Source of the DNA: Elymus sibiricus | Lineage: Eukaryota; Streptophyta; Magnoliopsida; Poales; Poaceae | Assembly: GCA_039707655.1 (NCBI GenBank) | Contig: CM077676.1 | Location: forward strand, 458,728,379-458,792,378 | Direction of reading: 5' to 3' | DNA length: 64,000 bases | In this document: one piece after another, positions 1 through 9,576 of the stretch | Layout of the letters: the number at the start of each line of letters is the position of its first letter | Position numbering within the stretch: the stretch's first letter is position 1 | The notes under the pieces: generated by a model | Told to the model about the DNA's origin: nothing | What the model saw: only the letters and a program-made list of their open reading frames with translations | Database searches by the model: none | Position numbers and translations under genes: made by a program

Positions 1-938
1 GATTCAATTGATTTGCATAGGAATTTTGAAGGATTGGAATTCTTAAGATTTGTGCTACATTGATCATTTGTTTTGTTGGATTGAATCTCATAGGATTTTT
101 TCCAAAGGAATCATTTGTGTTTCGAATTGTCATGACATCAAACTATGTTTATTTCCTGTTTCTGCATTTTTACAATTCTATGAATCAAAGTGGCCCTAAA
201 CATAGCCAACCGCCGCCTCCCAAAAAGCTAGGGTTCTTCTGCCTCCCGCCGGCGCTGGCGCCGGTCCGCCCTGTCTCTGGTGGCCTGAGGGCCATAGGGG
301 CGGAGTGGATCCCGGCCCTTGCCGGTGGGAGGGCTCCGTTTTTAGAAAAAAAAATCGAGTTTTGCTAGGGTTTCTGTCCTACTCAGGAAGGCGAGACGGC
401 GGCGGCTCCCGGAAGATGGAATAAAGGTCTCCCCGCCTAGCCCCCGTTCCGGTGATGCGTTTAGCATCGTCGGTGGGCGTGTGGAGGTGTGTCTCCGGCA
501 GATCTGTATTTGGTGGATTTGCTCGGATCTGTTCTTCGTTCGTCTATGTTCGTGTGTCTTCAGGTTGGATCCTTCTGATCTAGACTCTTCATCGGCGGCG
601 GTTGCTGTTCTGGTGTGTTGGTTCTATGGGGCCTTAGCACGAGGACTTCCCGACTGTCTACTACAACAAGGTTTGCCCGACTCCGGTGAGGGAGGGGCGA
701 TGACAGCGGCGCGCCTTCGGCTCGCTTCAGTGCTTGTAGTCGTCGCTAGGTGGTCTACGGATCTGGATGTAATTTTTATTATTTCTAGTGTTCGTTGTAC
801 TACCATGATTGAAAATGAATAAATCGGAAGGTTTTCCCGCAAAAAAAAAGTGGCCCTATACATTATTTTATCATGAAACTAAACATTGTTATGACTGTGT
901 AATTAGCTATTTGGAAAATTCAAAAATGTCCATGGGTT
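1..938. repeat. Segmental duplication, copy 1, left part
   Basis: This block is nearly identical to 18490-19418, including the embedded retroposon. It continues after the CACTA insertion at 14263. A shorter relative at about 17400-17660 lacks the retroposon. The left boundary lies outside the window. No gene is seen in it. Confidence 0.85.
204..846 (+). mobile_element. A-tailed non-LTR retroposon, about 640 bp, copy 1
   Basis: The unit starts GC-rich, ends in GC followed by a run of A, and is flanked by a target duplication of about 17 bp (AAAGTGGCCCTAAACAT at 187-203; one mismatch at 847-863). The related block at 17575-17591 has the same site unoccupied. It carries no long reading frame and no reverse transcriptase, so it needs a LINE in trans. 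It could be a deletion derivative of a LINE or a long SINE; I cannot name the family. Confidence 0.75.
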
Positions 939-956
939 CACTAGTAGAAAACAGGG

Positions 957-1215
957 CATCAGTCCCGGTTCCAGAGGGCCTTTAATCCCGGTTCTGCAAC
1001 CGGGACTAAAGGCCCCCACTTTTAGTCCCGGTTGGGTTACGAACCGGGACTAAAGGAGCTCCACGTGGCCGCTACATAGCGCTCAGGCAGGAGGACCTTT
1101 AGTCCCGGTTGGTAACACCAACCGGGACTAAAGGGCTCCATGTGGCCGCTGCGTAGCGCTCAGGCAGGAGGACCTCTAGTCCCGGTTGGTAACACCAACC
1201 GGGACTAGAAGGCAG
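957..1215. repeat. CACTA 1 left subterminal repeats
   Basis: Paired, inverted copies of a motif around TTTAGTCCCGGTT occur about every 20-60 bp, several forming short palindromes of the type CCGGTTGG...CCAACCGG. In En/Spm such repeats bind the TNPA-class protein. The same motif recurs at 7287-7483 and 14008-14220. Confidence 0.9.
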
Positions 1216-1581
1216 CCACGCGTCAGCACCTACAAGGCGCTGGGGTTTTTGTTTTTTTTAAAGGAGGGGTTTAGGGGTTTTGGAGGGTTTAGGGGTTTCA
1301 TATTGTGTTTCCCCTTTTCTTTTTGTGTTTACCATTCAATTCCTTTACATTAGGGTTTTCATTTTTATTTTATGCTTTTCATTCAACTCGACGCTAGCTA
1401 CTAGATATAGCAATGAAGGAACCATTACACAACATCGTCATGATCAATATATAGAGAGAAGTGACCTCTCTTTCTCCGTGCTTGGTCGAACAACAAGTTT
1501 TCGTATATCTATTCGACGCTACTACATATATTACACGTTCATGCATATATACAATATAACATCTCTTACGATCCCTAATAT

Positions 1582-4500
1582 CTAATTACCAAAATCGCAT
1601 TTCCACTCCCGATGGAATTCTCCGTCTGTAGGTATGACATGGTCAACAAAGAATCCCGCCAATTCCTCTTGAATTGCTCGTATGCGATCAGTTGGTAGGA
1701 GTTCGTCCCGCTTCCGCGAGATCTAATTTAAAGAAGGGGGTCAATATATATATATGAATGAAACTCAACACAATTGATGGTAATAAAATAAAAATGTGAA
1801 TATTGTTTACGTACTTCAAATTGTTTTTCAGATCTGCCCTGCTCAGAGGTCTTGTGGCGAATGTACTCGCAAACGTAGTATCCACATAAATTATTCCCGG
1901 GTTCCTGCCACAAAAACTTTACGAGAATAGAGTTCAATCAAAATGATAATCAAGCATGATAATGGTATTGAAACTAGAATCAATGAGAGATGCGCGGAAC
2001 TAGCTAGTAGTACTTACTTTGGGGTGTGAAAATCACAGCTCCTTTTTCCATTCACCCCTAACCTGGTTGGTGAACTTTTTCCAAACCCTGCCCGGCAAAG
2101 AAAATGATTACTTGATATCAGGGAATGAACGAAAGTTGCCGATATGGTGCGATAATGATTGAACTTACTTCTGGAGCATTTGACTCATGTCCGCCCACTC
2201 CTTAGCCTCTTTACGTCTCGAGTCCAAGACAACTACTAGTCCCGCGTCAAGCTGAATGGCTAGCAGAATAAAGTGGAACCTGCGCACGCATAACTCATCA
2301 ATTACACTTAACCTCGAGTAAGCGAAACAGAATGTGCACAAGACAGTAACACTCACTTGAAGTTGTAAGGAAATAGTATTTCCCTTTTGTTTTGTTGTCC
2401 AAGTAACGCCTTTAGCAATTAATTCTCTGTATCATCGGGGGTTTTTTGTACCGTATATTCATTTACGGTATTTGGGTTAATGAACCCAATGTCATAGATT
2501 TTTCCTCTGCATTCGCGGATCTTCAATCTGCATAATATAGTGTGAGGATAATTATACATGCAATGAACGAGCTGAGCTAGAGACTTAATTACAGAAAAAA
2601 TACTTACAGACAATAGCAACTGATGATAGTTTTGTCGAGGGCGTCTTGGTTGTATAACTGAAATAATTCTTCAAATTCAATGTACAACGCCTCGACTCCA
2701 TTGAAGTAGTGCTCATCTTTAATTCCCACTAAGATACTGTCGGTCCCTTCCTTGCAGGCTTTCAAGTACCAGTTATGCAATGTTCGCATCATCGTTGATA
2801 GACGCGGGAGCTGCTCAGGTCTGACGAGAGGCTTCCCGTGCTCGTATCTAAAGGCTACCTCAGCCATTTCGAACTGTACCTCATCACCTAAGTAATCACG
2901 AAGAGTGTAACCAGGATGAGCGGCCGCTACCCCCGGATCATTAGCGATATCGGGAAACACCTTGAGCAGGGGGCATGATTGTTTTTCCTGTTCGCCGAGC
3001 TAGGGAATTGTTTTCCCACTTCTTGCAGCACTGCTAGTACTTCCCGACCTTTTCGCTTCATGAAATGTCTTTACAATACAGCGGTCATAGTGTGAGAGCG
3101 GCGGAGGAGATGGTGGTCGCTGAAGGGCATCCAGACAGCGCTTCGCTTTTACCGGATCTATTTTCTCCTTTGGATCTGGACGTTTCGGTGCAAGCTGGTG
3201 TTTCACATCGGCAGCCACGATCTCGTTGTTTTCCTCCTCACTCATGTCGTATGGTAACTTGGGAGGAGCTTTCTTGACGCTTGGACGTGCTCTGGATTTC
3301 TTCGTTGTTGTACTGCTAGCCGCCGGAGCGGCGGCGGGTCTCTTCCGCCGTTGCTGAGGCGGCGGAGGAGGCGGAGTCCGCTGAGGCGGCGGAGACAGCT
3401 GAGGCGGCGGAGGATTCTGCTGAGGGGCCTCCTCCGGCGGAGTCCGCTGACGCGGCGGAGATAGCTGAGGCGGCGGAGGATTCTGCTGAGGGGCCTCCTC
3501 CTGCGGAGTCCGCTGAGGCGGCGGAGACAGCTGAGGCGGCGGAGTGTGCTGACGCGGCGGAGACGACTGAGGCAGCGGAGGTAGAGCTGGACTGTGAGGA
3601 GTCTGCTGAGGGGCCTCCTCCGGCTGAGTCTGCTGACGCGGCGTCCATTGTGGAAGCACGATGTTTTCCTTTCTCCATAGAATGGTAGTCCTTACGGCAT
3701 CTACCAGATGAGTCTCCCCTTCACCTGTAGGGTACTCAAGCACCAGCCCCTCGAATCCATTGGTAACTTCATCCACCCCGACAATAGCAAAGCCATCTGG
3801 AATCGGATTGCAATGGAAAGTTGCATCAGGTCTAGGAGGTAAGACATAGCCGACCGCCACCTTCAAGGTTAGGTTGATGCATTTCGCCATTAGCTCACAA
3901 TGTTCCCTCTCCGTGATATAATCCACGGGGTAGCGAGGAGCCGTGATATCAGGCCTAACGAGCTCCGTTGAAGCCACGCTGCTTTTCCGCTGAGATGGTG
4001 GGGTAGCTTCGTGGGCAGTATCGAATGAAGGATCTTCGTGCTGCTGAGATTGTGGGTTGGTAGCTCGCTGACTGGTAAGTGCCTCTAGTTTCTTCTCCTG
4101 CAACGCTAATCTTTGTTCTACATTCTGCATCCGGTCTGCTTCCTCTTTCTTCTTTCTCCCTCGGCTTCTATAACCAGTGCTGTCGGGAAACCCATGCACC
4201 CACGGAACGGAGCCTGCTGTGCCTCGTGTTCGTCCAGGATATTCAGGATTCCCGAGGGCGCGTGACAGCACGTCCTTCTCTCTGTCGGGATGGAACCTCC
4301 CTTCCTGCACGTCCTTGATTGCTTCCTGAATCTTTGTGACGGGTGTTTCAAGTTGTTCTTTCGTGTAAACACACTTCCCTGTTTCTGGGTCCAAAGTTCC
4401 CCCATGATCGAAGAACCAAGTCCTTGCCCGTTCAGGCCAGTCCAATGTCGCCGGTTGGATCCCTTTAGCAAGCAGGTCGTTCTCAGCTTTGTCCCACGTA

Positions 4501-5330
4501 AGCCAGGCAACCTTGTAGCCACCTGACCCCGTAACATGGTGATACTGCTTCTTTGCAGCATTTAGCTTATTTGTCTGTGACCTGTTCTTAGCTTTCTCCG
4601 ATTTCTTGTATGCCACAAATGCGGGCCAGTGATCTTTTATCTTCGCATATTGACCGGTGAATTCTGGAGTCTCGTCTTTCTCGACAAACTGTTCGTTCAA
4701 TCTTTTCTTCCAGTTCTTGAATTGTTCTGCCATCTTCTTAAGAGCCCATTTTTTGACTTTTCGCTGTATAACTGGGTTATTTGGATCCTCCTCTGGTGGT
4801 AGGCTGAAATTTATCATGAGCGAGGTCCAAAGCTGATCTTTGCATCTATCGTCGACATAAGAAACTCCATCGTCCTTCTTCTTATTACATTCTTGGATGC
4901 TGATCGGGACGCTGTCCCTAACAACAACTCTGCACTGATGTATAAATCGGTCTTGGGTCCGCTTGGGAACAGTCGGTTTGCCATCTGGATCAACTTCTTC
5001 GATCGTGAACCTTTCATTCTCGCCCAACCTTTTCTTCGGGCCTCGTCTCCTTATAGAAGTTTGGCTCGATCCGGAGGGCTAAAAGAAGAAAGAAGTGTTA
5101 ATATATGTACATACAAAACAATTAATGCATCTAGTTAGCAGAGGCTTAATTAATATATATACCTCGCCGGACTTTGCAACAGTTAAGGCTCCAACACTGG
5201 CGGAGCCGTCACCTTCTCTTCCCTCACCATCGGAGTCGTTGAGAAACTGTGAGGTCATGATATCATCATCTCCCTCGCGGATTATTTCCTCCAACGCCTT
5301 TTCTTGTTCTAAGTCTCTGTCGTGTTCCAT
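1582..5330 (-). pseudogene. CACTA 1 second gene: En/Spm transposase-like protein with C-terminal Ulp1 protease domain, broken
   Basis: I infer seven exons: 5330-5163, 5078-2608, 2527-2357, 2279-2169, 2087-2018, 1904-1815 and 1722-1582, each with GT/AG borders. The N-terminal half resembles the plant Ptta/En/Spm transposase-like family (basic, with KKWALKKMAEQFKNWKK at 4.7 kb). A long proline/glutamine repeat follows at 3.3-3.65 kb. The C-terminal exons form a C48 (Ulp1/SUMO-protease) fold: His in FHFILLAIQ, Asp in VVVLDS and the nucleophile Cys in GNNLCGYYVC. All three catalytic positions are present. In-frame stops occur at 3002-3000 (TAG), 2421-2419 (TAA) and 2035-2033 (TGA), so no full protein is made. 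What the protease cleaves in CACTA biology is unknown. The homologous gene in CACTA 2 lacks the Cys. Confidence 0.8.
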
Positions 5331-7270
5331 AGTTTCTGCAAATATTACAACATGGCAATATACAACCATGAGAGATGGATTAGTGGCAAACATAGACCTA
5401 ATCACAACAAGGAATCATATGCATATGAGCAATGGATTAGTATATTATCGGGGTTATGTTTTAATGACCCCCTCCCCCCTCATGTCGAAGTTATACCGAA
5501 ATTATCGGGGTTATGTTTTAACACGACCCCCCCCCCCCCCCTCATGTCGAAGTCAATGAACAACTTGAAAATTTGTAAGTGATTGCTAAACTTTTATGCT
5601 TCATTTATATGAAGATCAATTATCCAATATAACTATGTTCGCGATATGAGGCATTGGACATTATCTAGAATCATATCTGATGAGTCGTCCTATCTTTCGG
5701 GAGAGGATACTTTGCGGACCGCCTCTCTCATGCCTGTCCGACGTGCAAATCAGGTTTTCATATGCCTCAAAATCAAAGTTATCGGGGTTATGTTTTAACG
5801 ACCCCCCCCCCTCTCATGTCGAAGTTACGACGATATATGTACAAGATGAATACAAGATTTATACACAAGATGAATACAAAATGAATACAAGATGAATACA
5901 AGATTTATACACAAGATGAATACACAACTCAACAAATGAACCAACCATCATCCTATCAACAAAACTCAACATACGACAAATGGACACCTTTTGTCGAACA
6001 GCGGAGGGACGATCAGGGACCAACTCCACGGAGATGCAACACCACAACCTGTAATTCCACCGAGTGAAAAAAAATTAGGCAAACCCAAGTATGCCACTGG
6101 ATAGAATGGAAGATTTTAGTTGAAATGGACCTATAAAGATCATGGCAAACGGATGCACGAAACTCAAATGGTGATCAAAGCAATATGCAATGCAAATCTG
6201 TCCTTATAGCTAGATACCAATTTGAAAGCAAGATTTGAACATGCTACAGAATTTCTACATGGCAACAAATGGCATGACATGAATGTACATGTAACACATG
6301 GCAAAACATGCTTACTGAACTAATTCAAATGACCCCTAGATCAATGGCAATCATCATGACAAGTTGACAAGTATTAACAGATTTTCAGACTTAGTGATAT
6401 TTGCATGGCATGGCAGAAATGAATAGATAGCAAGTTTACAAGCTTGTAGCACTCACTACAGGTCCTAACATGGCATGAACTAAAATGTACCAGCAAGATG
6501 ACATCAAAATGCTCCTACTTCATGTTCAAAGATTGCCCAAAAGATGCTTGCATTAAAACATACAAAAAAGACAAAATGAACTCTAATGCAAAAAATGTGT
6601 TCTTTGATTTGCAAAGGAGCTATATTCTCCCCAATTCTTTTGCACCCACAAAAATTACTCCATCTATTTGACAGTACCCACAACCCATTCCACCAAAAAC
6701 ATTTGGTTCCATAGTTCAAATTTTTCAAATTTCATTCAGTTCAAATTTGGACCAGATTCAAACTCCATGGTCAAAGCCCAATTTAAATTGCTCCAAAAAT
6801 TCTGAAACTTTGCCAGACTCTCTTTTGTGCATCAACACCTCACCACAAAAATTCTCAAAAAATCCTAAAATTCCTAGAGCCCTCTGGCATTTCATCATAC
6901 ACTTGATGTGCAATGTCAAAAAATTCAGAAAAAATTCAGAAAATTCAGAAAATTCCTAGAGCCCTCTGGCATTTCATCATCCATGAATCCATCCATCCAT
7001 CCATTTGGGGAAGAGGGGGAGGAGGGGGAAAGGGTGCTCACCGTGGGGCGGCGACGACGAGGAGGGCTCGATCGGGGGCGGGGACGAGGAGCGGGCTCGG
7101 TGGCGGCGATGCTCGGGGAGGACGGCGAGGAGGTCCGGCGACGGTCAGCGGGCTCGGGGACGGCTCGGGGCAGGGCGTCGCGGCAGCCTGGCGGCGGCGT
7201 GCGGTGGTTCGACGTCGGGGCAGAGGAGCGAGAGAGAAAGAAGATTGGGGAGGAAGAAGGCAGTGCGCGG
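5331..7270 (-). other. 5' leader and probable first intron of the CACTA 1 second gene
   Basis: This stretch separates the likely promoter at 7.3 kb from the first recognised coding exon. The part at 7000-7265 is GC-rich with many CGG and GGC triplets, as expected for a grass 5' untranslated exon read on the minus strand. The part at 6060-6980 is AT-rich and intron-like. Imperfect tandem copies of a unit around AAGATGAATACA lie at 5838-5930. I see no supported protein. Confidence 0.5.
5445..5827. repeat. Three dispersed copies of a 50-bp repeat with C-tracts
   Basis: Copies at about 5445-5493, 5502-5553 and 5779-5827 share TTATCGGGGTTATGTTTTAA, then a C-rich tract of variable length, then CTCATGTCGAAGT. 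They lie upstream of the first coding exon of the second CACTA gene. Variable C-tract length suggests slippage. The function is unknown. Confidence 0.75.
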
Positions 7271-7279
7271 TTTATATAG
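7271..7279 (-). promoter_or_regulatory. Probable TATA box of the CACTA 1 second gene
   Basis: The minus strand reads CTATATAAA just downstream (in the direction of transcription) of the internal subterminal-repeat cluster, followed by a GC-rich leader. The arrangement repeats that at the right end of the element: repeat cluster, then a TATA stretch, then leader. Confidence 0.5.
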
Positions 7280-7286
7280 CCCGACC

Positions 7287-7483
7287 TTTAGTCCCGGTTG
7301 GTGGCTCCAACCGGGACTAAAGGCCCCCCTTTAGTCCCGGTCCGAGCCACCAACCGGGACTAAAGGTCGTTTTCACCAGCCCAAAGGGCGGGAAACGAAA
7401 CCCATTAGTCCCGGTTGGTGGCTCAGACCGGGACTAAAGGGGGGCCTTTAGTCCCGGTTGGAGCCACCAACCGGGACTAAAGG
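7287..7483. repeat. CACTA 1 internal cluster of subterminal repeats
   Basis: At least eight half-copies of the CCGGGACTAAAGG motif are arranged as inverted pairs, identical in type to those at the two ends but located in the middle of the element. No CACTA terminal repeat lies beside them, so they are not simply the end of a nested element. They sit between the transposase gene and the start of the second gene. Confidence 0.85.
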
Positions 7484-7510
7484 GTTGATCCTGGCACCCC
7501 TCGGAGTTTG

Positions 7511-7553
7511 GTCCCACCTCGCCAAGCGAGAGGCGCTCGCAGCGGTTTATAAG
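7511..7553 (+). promoter_or_regulatory. USE plus TATA, Pol III-type small RNA promoter (candidate)
   Basis: GTCCCACCTCG (7511-7521) matches the plant snRNA upstream sequence element RTCCCACATCG at 10 of 11 positions. TTTATAAG (7546-7553) follows after 24 bp. In plants this short USE-TATA spacing marks Pol III (U6, U3) rather than Pol II snRNA promoters. The possible downstream transcript ends in eight T. This rests on motif resemblance only. Confidence 0.4.
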
Positions 7554-7574
7554 CCCGCCTGCGGCTACCGTTGC

Positions 7575-7753
7575 AAGCTCCTCTCAAAGCACAGACAGCT
7601 CATCGTCTGAACTGGCCCTCTCTGCCCTGTGGGTCCTATTGACAGGAGAAATTCATGCCCCGCGGGCCTGCATCCTGGCCCATATGGTTGGGCTTCTAGT
7701 CGTATGCAGGCCGCGGATTGTAATTTCTCCTGTTAGTAGGCGGGCTTTTTTTT
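7575..7753 (+). ncRNA. Candidate Pol III transcript with long hairpin and oligo(T) end
   Basis: The start is inferred at about 25 bp after the TATA element. The 3' half folds into a hairpin. Arms ACAGGAGAAATT (from 7640) and AATTTCTCCTGT (to 7735) pair fully. An inner stem pairs GCCTGCAT with ATGCAGGC, and a small inner stem pairs GCCCA with TGGGC. Eight T at 7746-7753 would stop Pol III. It is not recognisable as U6, U3, 7SL or MRP RNA, and no telomere template is seen. It could instead be a hairpin belonging to a small inserted element. Confidence 0.3.
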
Positions 7754-7873
7754 CTTCTAATTTTTTTTGCATATGTTACATGTAAATTTTTGGACCTTCT
7801 CCAAATCACCTCTAAAATTTTGTACATGGTCACTTACATGTAATATACATGTAAATCAAAGGATATTTTAAAT

Positions 7874-9429
7874 AGGTGTTTTAAAATTATTTTAATGTTT
7901 TGATTTAATTCTTTTTGCTATTAAAGTTTTTAACAAAAAATACTTTATGAAAATTTTAGTTGGATAAATTTTATATAATTTTAAGTTAATATTATTTTGA
8001 TCATAACTTGAGTTTTATAAAAGCTTTTTAGTTGATTCTTTTTGCTATTGAAGAATATTATAAAATACTTTTTGTTAACCTAATAATGTTATATTTCTTT
8101 TCTGTTAAGGTATTAGTTTAGTATTTTGTTTTGTTTTCTATTTGCTTTGTTTAACTCCTCTGTATAATTAAAATACTAAAAGGATATGAATAATTGAAAT
8201 TTCATAACTTAATAAATAATTATTCTAAAATCATGTTTGAAATGCCTAGGTGTTTTAAAATTATTTTAATGTTTTGATTTAATTCTTTTTGCTATTAAAG
8301 TTTTTAACAAAAAATACTTTATGAAAATTTTAGTTGGATAAATTTTATATAATTTTAAGTTAATATTATTTTGATCATAACTTGAGTTTTATAAAAGCTT
8401 TTTAGTTGATTCTTTTTGCTATTGAAGAATATTATAAAATACTTTTTGTTAACCTAATAATGTTATATTTCTTTTCTGTTAAGGTATTAGTTTAGTATTT
8501 TGTTTTGTTTTCTATTTGCTTTGTTTAACTCCTCTGTATAATTAAAATACTAAAAGGATATGAATAATTGAAATTTCATAACTTAATAAATAATTATTCT
8601 AAAATCATGTTTGAAATGCCTAGGTGTTTTAAAATTATTTTAATGTTTTGATTTAATTCTTTTTGCTATTAAAGTTTTTAACAAAAAATACTTTATGAAA
8701 CTTTTAGTTGGATAAATTTTATATAATTTTAAGTTAATATTATTTTGATCATAACTTGAGTTTTATAAAAGCTTTTTAGTTGATTCTTTTTGCTATTGAA
8801 TAATATTATAAAATACTTTTTGTTAACCTAATAATGTTATATTTTCTTTTCTGTTAAGGTATTAGTTTAGTATTTTGTTTTGTTTTCTATTTGCTTTGTT
8901 TAACTCCTCTGTATAATTAAAATACTAAAAGGATATGAATAATTGAAATTTCATAACTTAATAAATAATTATTCTAAAATCATGTTTCAAATGCCTACGT
9001 GTTTTAAAATTATTTTAATGTTTTGATTTAATTCTTTTTGGTATTAAAGTTTTTAACAAAAAATACTTTATGAAAATTTTAGTTGGATAAATTTATATAA
9101 TTTTAAGTTAATATTATTTTGATCAGAACTTGAGTTTTATAAAAGCTTTTTAGTTGATTCTTTTTGCTATTGAAGAATATTATAGTTCTTTTTTAGTTGA
9201 TCATAACTAGAATTTTATATAACTTTATTCTTTGACACATCAGGTGGTGGTTTGTCAATATGTTTTTGAAAATATTGAGCAACCAACCGGTGCTCAGAAG
9301 ACATTCATATTTTGTTTGGACATAATTGCATTGATTAACTCCTTTGTATAATTAAAATACTAAAAGGATATGAATAATTGAAATTTCATAACTTAATAAA
9401 TAATTATTCTAAAATCATGTTTCAAATGC
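7874..9429. repeat. AT-rich tandem array, 374-bp unit, four copies
   Basis: Units start at 7874, 8248, 8622 and 8997 with spacings of 374, 374 and 375 bp. The first three differ by only a few bases. The fourth is interrupted near 9185-9310 by unrelated sequence. The array lies just beyond the 3' end of the transposase gene. The near identity suggests recent expansion by unequal exchange or replication slippage. Confidence 0.9.
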
Positions 9430-9576
9430 CAAAATGCCCTAGCTAGCTCTTACAAAGATTCCCTCCGGTTTGTCCGAAGTGGCACTTTCCAGCTATAAGT
9501 CCGAAAGCTCACACTAGAGAGAAAGTGATGGCGGTGAAGCCGGTCACATCCCAGAGTGGGATCTTGGGGTATAAAA

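Noticed and set aside
957..1215. CRISPR-like array of short repeats
   Set aside because: Repeats alternate in orientation with irregular spacers and recur at the other end of the element; they are CACTA subterminal repeats.
3316..3678. Plus- and minus-strand frames rich in Ala/Ser over the proline-repeat region
   Set aside because: They are other frames of the low-complexity Pro/Gln repeat of the second CACTA 1 gene; the composition explains their openness.
6908..7334. Three overlapping Gly/Arg-rich plus-strand frames
   Set aside because: They lie in GC-rich leader sequence of a minus-strand gene and partly cover the repeat cluster; no family resemblance.
7287..7483. A third, nested CACTA element ending here
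   Set aside because: No CACTA terminal inverted repeat or 3-bp duplication could be found next to the cluster.
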